64,000 nucleotides of DNA from Actinomycetales bacterium (GTDB lineage Bacteria > Actinomycetota > Actinomycetes > Actinomycetales > Microbacteriaceae): assembly GCA_015655415.1 (NCBI GenBank), contig JAATFB010000022.1, positions 87,189 to 151,188 of the forward strand, read 5' to 3'. A model generated the notes under the pieces. That model was given only the letters and a program-made list of their open reading frames with translations, did no database searches and was not told where the DNA came from. The number at the start of each line of letters is the position of its first letter. Position 1 is the stretch's first letter. The position numbers were made by a program, and so were the translations under genes. Of this stretch, positions 34,500-43,568 are shown one piece after another.

Positions 34500-36205
34500 G
34501 AGGGTGCTCCGTCCGTCATCCAGGTCGCGATCTCGGAGTCGAGCACCCCGAGCGGCACCGCGCCGTTGCGCAGCACCGCGTGATGGAAGTCCTTCAGCGC
34601 GAAACGGCGGCCGAGCCGGGAGCGGGCGTGCTCGCGCAGGCGCATGATCTCGCGCTTGCCCGTCACATAGGCGAGCGCCTGGCCGGGCCAGGCGATGTAG
34701 CGGTCGACCTCGTTGCGAACGTGGCCGAGCGTGGTGGCCGTGTTCTCCCACATGAACTCGATGGCCCGCGAGCGTGACCAGCCGAGGTGGTGCAGTCCGG
34801 TGTCCACGACCAGACGGCATGCCCGGAGCGCGGCGAACGAGAGCATCCCCAGCCGCGCGATGTCGTCGCTGTAGAGGCCGGCCTCGTCCGCGAGCCGTTC
34901 CGCGTAGAGGCCCCAGCCCTCGTTGAAGGCGCACACCTCCACGTCCAGGTGGCGACGATAGCGCGGGATGTCCAGCGTCTGGGCGGTGGCGAGCTGGAGG
35001 TGATGGCCCGGCACCGCCTCGTGGAAGGCGAGCGCCTCGTACTCGTAGCGGTGGCGGTGCTGCGGGTCGGTCGCGATCAGACAGAAGGCGCCGGGACGGC
35101 TCCCGTCGACGGCGGGCGGCCGGTAGTAGGCCATGGCGGTGTTGTCGGCGTCGACTGGGTTGATCTCCTCGATCGCGCACGCGCCGATGTCGTACGGCGG
35201 GAACAGTGCCGGCCTTGCCGCCTCGGCCCGGTCGAGCGCGCCCTGCGCCAGGGCGATGAGCTGCTCACAGCTCCAAAAGCGCAGGGCCGGGTCATCGCGC
35301 ATGCGCCCGACGATGGCGGAGAGTTCCTCCTCGCCGAGCGCGCTGCGACCCACCTCGCGCCAGAGCGGCGCGAGCTCGTCGAGCTCCTGCAGCCCGATCT
35401 CGTGCACCTCCTCCGGCGTGAGTCCAGTGGTGGTGTGGCGGCGAACCGACGCCAGGTATCCCGCCTCGCCGCCCGGGATCCAGCCGATGCCCGCGTGCTC
35501 GTCGTCGCGGGCGACGGGCGCGAGCTCGGCGCGCAGCCGTTCCGCGAGCCGCCGCATCGCCGGCCGGATCGTGTCGGCGACGATCCCCGCAGCCCGCTCG
35601 CGCAGTGCACCCTCCGCGCCGCGCACCGGCGCGAGCAGGACGTCGTCGGGCAGCGGCAGCGCGAGGTAGCCCTCGAGCTGCCGGATCGAGTGCTCGACGC
35701 CGATCGCCGTCGGCACACGCTTGTCGGCGGCCTCCACCGCGTACCGGTCGCCCAGGGCGTCGAAGGTGCCCGCAACGCGGGAGAGGCGGCTGAGATAGCG
35801 GTCGGCGGATGCCCGGCTCGTCACGGTCATCGCCGGTACGGCCTGGAAGACCAGCCCCTGCCGGCTGACGTAGCTCTTCGCCGAGGCGTTGGCGGCCCAC
35901 AGCGAGTGCTCGGCGTCCGCGCGCGCACCCTCCACGAGCGCGGCGAGCACGCCGGCGTCGACCCGCTGGGCCTGGTCGAGGCCGTGCGGGTCGAGCTCCT
36001 GCACCCGTGCGCCGATCCGGCCGAGCTCCTCGGCGGCGCGGGCGCTCGCCTCGCGAGAGGGGTCGAAGGACAGCCCGTCGAAGTCGTCGATGCCCAGCAG
36101 TGTCGCGTTGTAGGGATCGTATGAGTGCTGCGTCTGGAAGTAGCGCTCACCCAGTCGGGTGAGCTCGGCGACGACCGAGCGGTCGGGGCCATGGGTGTCG
36201 GTCAT
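34490..36205 (-). CDS. DUF885-family putative metallopeptidase
   Basis: 571 residues from ATG 36205 (AGAGGG about 9 nt upstream; ATG 36214 also possible). The zinc motif is ALAFHEAVPGHHLQLATAQ, an HExxxGHH variant, with VEVCAFNEGWGLYAERLADE downstream providing a Glu ligand; both are hallmarks of DUF885 proteins. The rest is alpha-helical, as in M32/M3-like peptidases. No signal peptide, so cytosolic. Substrates of the family are poorly known, but the surroundings (dipeptide import, four other peptidases) support a peptide substrate. Confidence 0.85.
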   Translation of the reverse strand: MTDTHGPDRSVVAELTRLGERYFQTQHSYDPYNATLLGIDDFDGLSFDPSREASARAAEELGRIGARVQELDPHGLDQAQRVDAGVLAALVEGARADAEHSLWAANASAKSYVSRQGLVFQAVPAMTVTSRASADRYLSRLSRVAGTFDALGDRYAVEAADKRVPTAIGVEHSIRQLEGYLALPLPDDVLLAPVRGAEGALRERAAGIVADTIRPAMRRLAERLRAELAPVARDDEHAGIGWIPGGEAGYLASVRRHTTTGLTPEEVHEIGLQELDELAPLWREVGRSALGEEELSAIVGRMRDDPALRFWSCEQLIALAQGALDRAEAARPALFPPYDIGACAIEEINPVDADNTAMAYYRPPAVDGSRPGAFCLIATDPQHRHRYEYEALAFHEAVPGHHLQLATAQTLDIPRYRRHLDVEVCAFNEGWGLYAERLADEAGLYSDDIARLGMLSFAALRACRLVVDTGLHHLGWSRSRAIEFMWENTATTLGHVRNEVDRYIAWPGQALAYVTGKREIMRLREHARSRLGRRFALKDFHHAVLRNGAVPLGVLDSEIATWMTDGAPSWN

Positions 36206-36219
36206 TGTCGGCATCCCTC

Positions 36220-36918
36220 TCAGAACAGCGAGTGTCCGCCGTCGATGGATATGGTCTGCCCGCTCACCCAGCCGGCCTCCGTGGCGACGAAGAAGAGCAC
36301 GCCTCGGGCGATGTCCTGCGGGGATCCCGTGCGGCGAGTGGCGATCCTCTCCAGCAACGCCCTCTGTCCCTCCTCGCCGTATCCGTCCCACTGCCTACGG
36401 GTGGTCGGGTTCGAGAGCACGAAGCCGGGCGCGATGCAGTTGACGGTGATGCCGCTCGGGCCGAGCTCGTGCGCCATCTGCCTGGTGAAGCCGATCACGG
36501 CGGCTTTGGCGGTGGTGTACGCCTGGACCCCCGTGAGGCTCACGCTGCGACCCGCGCCCGAGGAGATGTTCACGATGCGGCCGTAGCCTCGCGGCCTCAT
36601 CGAGCGCGCGGCAGCGCGGGTGCAGTTGAACGTGGTGCGCAGATTGGCGTCGACGACCGCGTCCCACGACTCGTCGGTGACCTCCTCGATGGGCACGTGC
36701 GTCTGTCCGACCACCCCTCCTGCGACGTTCACCAGGATGTCGACGTCGCCGATGCCCGCGAACAACGCGTCGACCGCGGCCGAGTCGCTCAGGTCGACGG
36801 TGTCCCTGTCGACGCCGTGAACGGTCGCACCCTCCTCGTGCAGAAGCTCCGCGATCGCGTGCCCGATGCCCTGCGCCGTTCCGGTGACGACGGCCCTCTG
36901 CCCGTCCAGCTGTCCCAT
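36220..36918 (-). CDS. Short-chain dehydrogenase/reductase
   Basis: 232 residues. AVVTGTAQGIGHAIAELL is the cofactor loop, VNVAGGVVGQT the NNAG equivalent, and IVNISSGAGRS with YTTAKAAVIGF gives the Ser-Tyr-Lys triad. The C-terminus ISIDGGHSLF is standard. It is near 3-oxoacyl-ACP reductase-like and 2,3-dihydroxybenzoate dehydrogenase-like members; the true substrate is unknown. The second-strand Asp in GVDRDTVDLSD suggests NAD. The ATG shares one base with the RpiR stop. Confidence 0.9.
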   Translation of the reverse strand: MGQLDGQRAVVTGTAQGIGHAIAELLHEEGATVHGVDRDTVDLSDSAAVDALFAGIGDVDILVNVAGGVVGQTHVPIEEVTDESWDAVVDANLRTTFNCTRAAARSMRPRGYGRIVNISSGAGRSVSLTGVQAYTTAKAAVIGFTRQMAHELGPSGITVNCIAPGFVLSNPTTRRQWDGYGEEGQRALLERIATRRTGSPQDIARGVLFFVATEAGWVSGQTISIDGGHSLF

Positions 36919-37856
36919 CAGTCCTCGTCTTCTTCCTCGTGCGACGGCGACGCGGGCTCGGAGCCGCCTGCGGCCGCGGCGGCGCGGAACGCCCGGTAGA
37001 TGTGGATGGAGTGCTCCCACTGGGTCATCCGCTCGATGGCCCGGTCGCCCAGCGCGTGGAACACGGTGTCGACCAGCGCCTCGACGAGCACGAGCAGCGC
37101 CGCGAACGAGTCGAAGGGGACGCCGTCGACTGCGACGGGCAGCACGACGTCGGCCTCCTCCGCGGAGGGCGAGAGCGACTCGTCAGTGATGAGCATGACC
37201 GACCCCCCGCGTGCCTTGACCAGAGCGACGAGCTCCTTCGCCGCGAGCTCGTAGCGACGCAGGTCGAAGACGATGGCGAGCGAGTCCTTGCCGGTGAAAC
37301 GCAGGTACTTGCCGATGTCGCGGCCCAGCGGCTCGTCGGCATAGTCGACTGAAGGCATGAGCTGGTCGAGCTGCAGCGCGAGCATCCGTGCCATCAGACG
37401 CGAGAAATACCCGCCGGAGACCACCACGTGCCGCGGCGGCGCGGTGAGCAGCGCGACGGCCCGCTCGATCTCGCCCGGCGGCACCGTCTCGGCGATGCGG
37501 TCAACGAGGCCCGCGCGCAGCGCGACCGAGCGGCCGAACACGGTGTCCTCCGGCTCCACCGCGAGGTGCTGCTGGGCGCGGCTGACGGGACTGGCGTTCA
37601 TCGACTGGGTGACCTCGTCGCGCAGGCGTTGCTGGAACTCGGGATAGCTTCCGATTCCGAGGCGGCTGAGCAGGCGCAGGACGGTGGGCTTGCTCGTTCC
37701 CGCCGCCTTCGAGAGCGCGGCCGAGCTCTCCAGCCCGGCTCCCGGGTAGCGCGCCAGGAGTGCCCGCGCCACCTTCTTCTCCGCGTGGCTCAGCTCGTCC
37801 ATCCTCTGGAAGATGAGGTCCTTGAGCGGGAGCGCGTCCCGGCTGCCGGGAGTCAA
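36918..37856 (-). CDS. MurR/RpiR-family transcriptional regulator
   Basis: 312 residues. The N-terminal HTH_6 domain (FQRMDELSHAEKKVARALL, SKAAGTSKPTVLRLLSRLG) is followed by a SIS domain (HVVVSGGYFSRLMARMLALQ, VMLITDESLSPSAEEADVVL). I place the start at a TTG (37856) because GGAGGT lies 7 nt upstream and TTGA overlaps the preceding stop; the next ATG would cut into the HTH. RpiR proteins usually sense sugar phosphates, including MurNAc-6-P from cell walls. Its place inside the operon suggests autogenous control. The C-terminal tail is acidic (HEEEDED). Confidence 0.88.
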   Translation of the reverse strand: MTPGSRDALPLKDLIFQRMDELSHAEKKVARALLARYPGAGLESSAALSKAAGTSKPTVLRLLSRLGIGSYPEFQQRLRDEVTQSMNASPVSRAQQHLAVEPEDTVFGRSVALRAGLVDRIAETVPPGEIERAVALLTAPPRHVVVSGGYFSRLMARMLALQLDQLMPSVDYADEPLGRDIGKYLRFTGKDSLAIVFDLRRYELAAKELVALVKARGGSVMLITDESLSPSAEEADVVLPVAVDGVPFDSFAALLVLVEALVDTVFHALGDRAIERMTQWEHSIHIYRAFRAAAAAGGSEPASPSHEEEDED

Positions 37857-38800
37857 CTGTGCACCTCCGGAACGCAGGAGGTCCCGTGGGCCGAGAACAT
37901 GGCGGGCGAGTTGTGACCGACCACGATCCGGCCGTCGCCGCCGACGGCGATGAGTCCCCCGGTGGACCCGCGGGAGTCGATCTCCGCCGCGAACGCGGCG
38001 GCGATCGCATCGGCCAGCTCGGCCCCGGCGTAGCGGATGCGCGCGAAGACGTCGTGCGCGACGACCCCCTCGATGAACGACTCCCCATGACCGGTGCACG
38101 AGATCGCGACGACGCCGTCGCGCGCATACACCCCGGCGCCGACGATCGGGGTGTCGCCGACGCGGCCGTCGGACTGGTTGACCATGCCGCCCGTTGACGT
38201 CGCCGCGGCGACACTGCCGGCGGCGTCGCGGGCGACCGCGCCGACGGTCCCGTGGCGCGAGGCCGCGGCACGGGCCGCCTGGACCCGTTCGAGCTGCTGG
38301 CGGCGGGCATCCGTGACGAAATACTCCGGCTCGACCACCTCCAGGCCGAACCCGGCCACCAGGTCGACTGCGGGATCGACGATCAGCACGTGGCCGGTCT
38401 GCTCCATGACGCAGCGTGCGAGCCGCACGGGGTTGCGGGCGTACCGGGAGGCGGCGACCGCGCCGGCGCTGCCGGAGCCCGTCATCACGGATGCGTCGAG
38501 CTCCACGTTCCCGGTCGAGGTGAGCGCCGCGCCACGGCCGGAGTTGAAGAGCGGGTCGTCCTCCAGCACCTCGACGCTCGCGCACACCGCGTCGAGCGCG
38601 CTGCCGCCGGACTCCAGCACGGCCCACCCGGCCGCGTAGGCGGCGGCGAGTCCGTCCTCATAGGCTGCCCGCCCGTCAAGGGCGAGCTCCTCGACCCGGC
38701 CGCCGGCGCCGCCGTGAAGCGCCAGCGACGGGCCGCCGGATGGCGCAAGCTCGTGGATCTGCATGTCGGTGGTCCCCCTGATCATGTCCGCTGCCGTCAT
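37853..38800 (-). CDS. Isoaspartyl peptidase/L-asparaginase (Ntn hydrolase)
   Basis: 315 residues. PSLALHGGAGG at the N-terminus, LEDDPLFNSGRGAALTSTG in the middle and the self-cleavage site RHGTVGAVARDAAG, where the Thr becomes the catalytic nucleophile of the beta subunit; GGMVNQSDGRVGDTPIVGAG and ISCTGHGESFIEG complete the signature. The enzyme cleaves beta-aspartyl (isoaspartyl) dipeptides and often asparagine. Its presence next to D-aminopeptidase and methylaspartate lyase points to iso-linked Asp-type residues as the operon's substrates. The ATG overlaps the upstream stop (ATGA); stop overlaps the RpiR TTG. Confidence 0.92.
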   Translation of the reverse strand: MTAADMIRGTTDMQIHELAPSGGPSLALHGGAGGRVEELALDGRAAYEDGLAAAYAAGWAVLESGGSALDAVCASVEVLEDDPLFNSGRGAALTSTGNVELDASVMTGSGSAGAVAASRYARNPVRLARCVMEQTGHVLIVDPAVDLVAGFGLEVVEPEYFVTDARRQQLERVQAARAAASRHGTVGAVARDAAGSVAAATSTGGMVNQSDGRVGDTPIVGAGVYARDGVVAISCTGHGESFIEGVVAHDVFARIRYAGAELADAIAAAFAAEIDSRGSTGGLIAVGGDGRIVVGHNSPAMFSAHGTSCVPEVHS

Positions 38801-39630
38801 CGGCCGCCCGCCTGGCGGGTGATGTAGGTGACCGCAACGAAGGAACGGTAGGCGGCGAGGAGGTCGTCGCCGACGATCCGCGCCCCTCGTTCGCCCTCCC
38901 GCTCGGTGTCGCGCGCCCACGTTGCCACCTCGGCCATGTCGGCCGTCTGGAACTCCATGCCGATGGTCACGGGAGTGTCGATCCGGGGCGCGCCGACCTC
39001 CCCGGCGGCGACCTTGCGCATCGCGGCCTCCGCCCCCTCCCGGATCAGGCGGCACGACTCATCGGGGTGCAGGTTCAGTGCGGCGGCACGCGTGATCGAC
39101 TCCTTCGTCACGACGGTCACCGCCCCGGGCGCGAATTCCCGGGTCTCCTCGGCCGTCACCTGGTCGCCGGTGACCAGCGCGATCGGGGTCCCGTAGTGCG
39201 CCATCACCAGCGCGTTGACCCCGCTCTCGCCGACGTACCGGCCGTTGATTCGGAGCCCGGCGAACACCTCGGGGTTGTAGCTGTGCGACATGGTCGAGGG
39301 CGGACCCGAGATGGAGCCGTGGTAGCCGACCAGGAACACGGCGTCGAAGCTCTCGTCGAGGCCCTCCGTCATGTACATCGGCTTGTGCCGGCCGGACAGG
39401 TAGCGGGCGCCGCCCGCGATCCGGCGCGGGTCGAGGTTCGCCATCCGGCTGTGCGAGTCGTTCACCACGATGTCGGCGGCGCCGCCGGCGATCGCACCCT
39501 CGATGGCCGCGTTGACCTCCGCCTGGAGCAGCTCGCAGCCGAGCGCATAGCCCGGGCTGCCCGGCCGGCACTGGTCCCAGTCGACGATGCCGGCGACGCC
39601 TTCCATGTCGCACGATAGCCATACCTTCAT
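38797..39630 (-). CDS. dppA: M55-family D-aminopeptidase (DppA-like)
   Basis: 277 residues from ATG 39630 in an ATGA overlap with the transporter ATPase. MKVWLSCDMEGVAGI supplies the first zinc ligands (Asp, Glu), and VNDSHSRMANLD, LVGYHGSISGPPSTMSHSYN and LVTGDQVTAEE the others; all are characteristic of DppA. The B. subtilis enzyme removes N-terminal D-Ala and is linked to use of D-Ala-D-Ala from peptidoglycan. The codons upstream to 39744 belong to a shadow of the ATPase gene. Confidence 0.93.
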   Translation of the reverse strand: MKVWLSCDMEGVAGIVDWDQCRPGSPGYALGCELLQAEVNAAIEGAIAGGAADIVVNDSHSRMANLDPRRIAGGARYLSGRHKPMYMTEGLDESFDAVFLVGYHGSISGPPSTMSHSYNPEVFAGLRINGRYVGESGVNALVMAHYGTPIALVTGDQVTAEETREFAPGAVTVVTKESITRAAALNLHPDESCRLIREGAEAAMRKVAAGEVGAPRIDTPVTIGMEFQTADMAEVATWARDTEREGERGARIVGDDLLAAYRSFVAVTYITRQAGGR

Positions 39631-40655
39631 CGAGCCTCCTCGGCCTTCTGGGCACCCGGGTAGGGTGCGAGATCTTCGGCCAGCAGGCACGCGCTCTGGT
39701 GCGCCGCGCCGACGCGCATGAGTGCCGGGTCCTCGCGCCGGCATCGGTCCACTGCCACCGGGCAGCGCGGGTGGAAGCGGCAGCCGGAGGGCACGTCGAA
39801 CGGACTCGGCGGCTCGCCCTCGATGTCGAAGAGGTCGTTGACGCTCTCCGCCGACATCCTGGGGATCGAGTCGATCAGCGCGCGCGTGTACGGGTGCCTG
39901 GGGTTGGCGAACAGCTCGGCGGTCTCCGCCACCTCGACGATGCGTCCCAGGTACATGACGGCGACGCGCTGGCTCAGGTGCTGCACGACCGCGAGGTTGT
40001 GGGCGATGAACAGGATGCTCAGCCCGAGTTCGGCCTGCAGGGAGCGGAACAGATCGAGGATCGTCGCCTGCACCGAGACGTCGAGCGCAGAGACCGGCTC
40101 GTCGGCGACGAGCACGTCGGGCCGCACGGCGAGGGCACGTGCGATGGCGATGCGCTGGCGCTGACCGCCGGAGAACTGGCTGGGATAGGCGTCCAGCACG
40201 TCCTCCCGCAGGCCGACGCGGCCCAGCAGGCGGATGCTCTCCTGCCGGATCTCCTTGCGGGGCACGATGCGATGCAGCGTCAGCAGCTCGGCGAGCATGG
40301 AGCCGACGGTGAGTCGGGGATTGAGCGAGGAGTAGGGGTCCTGGAAGACCATCTGCACACGCCGTGCGCGCTCCCGTCTGGTTGCCCCCGCCTTCAGGCC
40401 GGCCTCCTCGACGGTGCCGCTCGTCGGCGTCGTCGAGTTCACGAGGATCTTCGCCAGCGTCGACTTGCCTGAGCCGGACTCCCCGACGAGCGCGAGGACC
40501 TCGCCACGACGCAGCTCCAGATCGACGCCGTCGAGCGCCTTGAGCGTGTTGTGCTGCGCACCGGCGACCCGGCGGATCAGCCCGCGTCCCACGCGGTAGG
40601 CCTTGGTGATGCCGCTCACCCGCAGCACGGCGGGAGGGGTCTGCGCTGTGCTCAT
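39627..40655 (-). CDS. Oligopeptide/dipeptide ABC transporter ATPase (DppF/OppF type)
   Basis: 342 residues. Walker A LVGESGSGKSTLAKIL, Q-loop MVFQDPYSSLNPRLTVG, signature FSGGQRQRIAIARAL and Walker B VLVADEPVSALD are intact. The C-terminal oligopeptide-transporter extension (SGCRFHPRCPVAVDRCRRED, Cys-rich) is present. Forms the cytosolic heterodimer with the preceding ATPase and energises peptide uptake. Confidence 0.95.
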   Translation of the reverse strand: MSTAQTPPAVLRVSGITKAYRVGRGLIRRVAGAQHNTLKALDGVDLELRRGEVLALVGESGSGKSTLAKILVNSTTPTSGTVEEAGLKAGATRRERARRVQMVFQDPYSSLNPRLTVGSMLAELLTLHRIVPRKEIRQESIRLLGRVGLREDVLDAYPSQFSGGQRQRIAIARALAVRPDVLVADEPVSALDVSVQATILDLFRSLQAELGLSILFIAHNLAVVQHLSQRVAVMYLGRIVEVAETAELFANPRHPYTRALIDSIPRMSAESVNDLFDIEGEPPSPFDVPSGCRFHPRCPVAVDRCRREDPALMRVGAAHQSACLLAEDLAPYPGAQKAEEAR

Positions 40656-41647
40656 GCCGGTGTCCGTTCGAAGATCGTGGCCGATTCGAAGCACGCCGCC
40701 TCGCGATCGGGAAGCACCGGCTCGAGCGGGGGCGAGGCCTCGAGGCAGTGGTCGACGGCGTAGACGCAGCGCGGTGCGAAGGCGCAGCCTGCCGGCCGAT
40801 CGAACACGTCGGGCGGGAAGCCGGGGATCGCGACCAGCTCGTGGTCGGGGCGGTCGAAGTCGGGTGCGGAGTCGAGCAGCCCCTTGGTGTAGGGGTGCCG
40901 GGGGTCGGCGAAGACCTCCTTGACCTTGCCGCGCTCCACGATGCCGCCGGCGTACATGACCGCGAGCTCGCGGCAGGTCTGGTTCACGACGCCGAGGTCG
41001 TGCGTGACGAACACCAGAGCGGTTCCGGTGTCCTCGCAGAGCCTTTCGAGCAGGCGCAGCACCTGGTGCTGCACGGTCACGTCGAGCGCGGTGGTCGGCT
41101 CGTCGCACAGCAGCAGCTTGGGCGAGCAGGACAACGCCATGGCTATCATGATGCGCTGTCGCAGCCCGCCGGAGAGCTCGTGCGGGTAGGCGTGCGCCCG
41201 CCTGGCCGGGTCGGGGATTCCTGTCCTGCGCATCATCTCGACGGCGAGCCGGTGCGCCTCCTCCTTGCCGAGCCCGAGGTGTCGGCGCGGGGACTCGGCG
41301 ATCTGCTCGCCGACCTTCATCACGGGGTTGAGCGCCGTCATGGGCTCCTGGAAGATCATCGCGATCTCGGGTCCGGCGAGACGACGGCGACCGTCGGCCG
41401 GCATGCGCACGAGATCGCGCCCGCGGTAGTCGATCGAGCCCGACAGCACCTCGACGCCACGCGGCAGCAGGTTGGCGATGGCGCGCAGCGTGAGCGACTT
41501 GCCCGAGCCGGACTCGCCCACGATTCCGAAGCGCTCGCCCTCGGCGACCTCGAAGTCGACGCCGTCGACGATCGTCGTGACGGAGTCGTTCTTGTGCCGG
41601 ATGCCGAGGGTCAGGCCCCGCACCGACAGCAGTGGCTGCTCGCTCAC
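40652..41647 (-). CDS. Oligopeptide/dipeptide ABC transporter ATPase (DppD/OppD type)
   Basis: 331 residues from GTG 41647, one base after the permease stop. Walker A GIVGESGSGKSLTLRAI, Q-loop MIFQEPMTALNPVMKVG, signature LSGGLRQRIMIAMAL (first Gly pair kept) and Walker B LLLCDEPTTALD. The C-terminal Cys motif CAFAPRCVYAVDHCLEA is the usual one for this family. Partner of the DppF-type protein. Confidence 0.95.
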   Translation of the reverse strand: MSEQPLLSVRGLTLGIRHKNDSVTTIVDGVDFEVAEGERFGIVGESGSGKSLTLRAIANLLPRGVEVLSGSIDYRGRDLVRMPADGRRRLAGPEIAMIFQEPMTALNPVMKVGEQIAESPRRHLGLGKEEAHRLAVEMMRRTGIPDPARRAHAYPHELSGGLRQRIMIAMALSCSPKLLLCDEPTTALDVTVQHQVLRLLERLCEDTGTALVFVTHDLGVVNQTCRELAVMYAGGIVERGKVKEVFADPRHPYTKGLLDSAPDFDRPDHELVAIPGFPPDVFDRPAGCAFAPRCVYAVDHCLEASPPLEPVLPDREAACFESATIFERTPA

Positions 41648-41648
41648 G

Positions 41649-42533
41649 TCACTTCCTCCGATCCGGGCTGAGGAGATCCGACAGGCCGTCGCCGAGCAGG
41701 GACAGCCCGAGGCTGGTGACCACGACGGCGAGGCCGGGGATCGTGGCCTGCTCCCATTGGGTGGTGATGAACTCCTGGCCGTCGAGGATCATCGAGCCCC
41801 ACTCCGCGGTGGGCGGGGCGATCCCCAGCCCGAGGTAGCCGAGGGTGACGATCGCCATGATGTCCATGACGATGTCGCTCATGGCGTAGATGATCGCCTG
41901 CGACAGCACGTTGGGGCCGATGTGGCGCAGCAGGATGGTGGCGTGCGGCACGCCGCCGAGCCGGGCCGCCACGACGTAGTCCTGCTGCTTGGCGACGAGC
42001 ACCTCGCCGCGGATGATCTTCGCGTACGAGACCCACGAGACGGCCGCGATCGCGAGGTAGATGCTCGCCTCGCCGGAGCCGAGCACGAAGACCAGCACGA
42101 TCACCATGATGTAGAAGGGGAAGGCGAAGAAGACGTCGACGATCCGCATCACGATCAGATCCAGCCAGCCGCCGAAGTAGCCCGCGAGGCCGCCGAGCAC
42201 GGAGCCCACGACGAACGGGATGAACACGGCGAGGAACCCGATGCGCAGGTCGACGCGCGTCGACCACAGCAGGCGGGTGAGCACGTCTCTTCCGTACTTG
42301 TCCGTGCCGAGCCAGTGCGCGGCGCTCGGGGCTTGGAGGGCGTCCTCGAGGTGCTGCGCGATCGGTGAGTAGGGCGTGAGCAATGGCGCGCAGAGCGCGA
42401 CCAGCACCAGGAGGGCGACGATGACGATGCCCGCCATCAGGGTGCCGTTGCGATACCAGGGCTTCAGCGAGCGGCGACGGGAGGCGCGGCGTCGGGCCTT
42501 GAACCCGACGAGCACGGCAGTGGGGGTGCTCAT
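41649..42533 (-). CDS. Dipeptide ABC transporter permease (DppC type)
   Basis: 294 residues with a basic N-terminus (KARRRASRRRSLKPWYRNG) and six membrane helices. HWLGTDKYGRDVLTRLLWST is the OppC-N signature and EVLVAKQQDYVVAARLGGVPH the EAA coupling loop. The ATG overlaps the DppB stop (ATGA). Confidence 0.95.
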   Translation of the reverse strand: MSTPTAVLVGFKARRRASRRRSLKPWYRNGTLMAGIVIVALLVLVALCAPLLTPYSPIAQHLEDALQAPSAAHWLGTDKYGRDVLTRLLWSTRVDLRIGFLAVFIPFVVGSVLGGLAGYFGGWLDLIVMRIVDVFFAFPFYIMVIVLVFVLGSGEASIYLAIAAVSWVSYAKIIRGEVLVAKQQDYVVAARLGGVPHATILLRHIGPNVLSQAIIYAMSDIVMDIMAIVTLGYLGLGIAPPTAEWGSMILDGQEFITTQWEQATIPGLAVVVTSLGLSLLGDGLSDLLSPDRRK

Positions 42534-43495
42534 GATGCGGCCCCCTGCGCCGCGGCGAGATCGACGCGGGGATCCAGGAGGGTGTAGACGATGTCGGTGA
42601 GGATGCCGACGACCACGACGAACAGCGCGACGAAAAGCGCGACGGCCTGGATGATGGGGAAGTCGCGGGCGAAGATCGCGTTCACCATGAGCGAGCCGAG
42701 CCCGGGGACGGCGAACACCTTCTCGATGACGAGGGAGCCGCCGACGAGGTAGCCGAGGTTGACGCCGATGATCGACACGGTCGGGATGGCCGCGTTGCGC
42801 AGCACGTGGGTGCGGAAGAGCTGGGCGCCGGCGATGCCCTTGGAGCGGGCGGTGCCGATGTAGTCGGAGCCGAGCACCTGGATTGTCGAGGCGCGCAGAC
42901 TGCGGATGATGGTCGGGCACATCGCGATGGCGAGGGTCAGCGCGGGCAGGAAGAGGTAGTAGAGATGGTCGGCGGCGGTGTCTCCGTAGCCGCCGACAGG
43001 GAAGGCGCGCACCTTGACCGCGAGCAGCAGGATCAGCATGATTCCGACCCAGAACTGCGGCATCCCCTGACCCAGCAGCGTGAAGGTGCGGGCCGCGAGG
43101 TCACGGGCGCCTCCTGGCCTGGTCGCCGCCAGACCGGCTAGGGGAACGCTGATCAGGAGCGAGAGCACGAGTGCGAACAGCAGCAGCGAGAGCGTGACGG
43201 GAACGGCGTGCAGCACGAGCCCGGAGACCGGCTGCTGGTAGCTCAGCGACTCGCCCAGGGAGCCTCGCAGGAGGTTGCCGAGGAAGATGAGGTACTGCAG
43301 CCACAGCGGCTTGTCGAGTCCGAGGTGCTTCGACAGGGCGGCGACGCGGTCCGGTGTGGCGCGGTCGCCGAGCAGTGCTACGGCGGGGTTGCCGGGAAGC
43401 AGGTGCGACATGAGGAACACGAGGATCGTCACGCCGATGGCGACCGGGATCGCCTGGACGATCCGTCCCGGGACGAATCGCAGCCGGTGCAGCAT
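42530..43495 (-). CDS. Dipeptide ABC transporter permease (DppB type)
   Basis: 321 residues, six helices. RFVPGRIVQAIPVAIGVTIL and MSHLLPGNPAVALLGDRATP are standard for DppB N-termini. The EAA loop reads IGTARSKGIAGAQLFRTHVL. It pairs with DppC to form the pore. A 73-nt gap with a strong hairpin separates it from the binding-protein gene, so its mRNA level is probably lower than that of the binding protein. Confidence 0.95.
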   Translation of the reverse strand: MLHRLRFVPGRIVQAIPVAIGVTILVFLMSHLLPGNPAVALLGDRATPDRVAALSKHLGLDKPLWLQYLIFLGNLLRGSLGESLSYQQPVSGLVLHAVPVTLSLLLFALVLSLLISVPLAGLAATRPGGARDLAARTFTLLGQGMPQFWVGIMLILLLAVKVRAFPVGGYGDTAADHLYYLFLPALTLAIAMCPTIIRSLRASTIQVLGSDYIGTARSKGIAGAQLFRTHVLRNAAIPTVSIIGVNLGYLVGGSLVIEKVFAVPGLGSLMVNAIFARDFPIIQAVALFVALFVVVVGILTDIVYTLLDPRVDLAAAQGAAS

Positions 43496-43513
43496 GGGCT
43501 TTCTCCTTGGGAG

Positions 43514-43546
43514 GGGGCCGGCGAGGGCGGTGCCGCCGCCGGCCCC
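43514..43546 (-). promoter_or_regulatory. Intercistronic hairpin between binding protein and permease genes
   Basis: GGGGCCGGC and GCCGGCCCC form a perfect 9-bp stem, and the loop itself contains a GGCGG/CCGCC pair. No T-run follows. Such structures often protect the upstream binding-protein mRNA and reduce read-through to the permease genes. Confidence 0.6.
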
Positions 43547-43568
43547 GTTCGGGAGGTCGGTCGGAGGG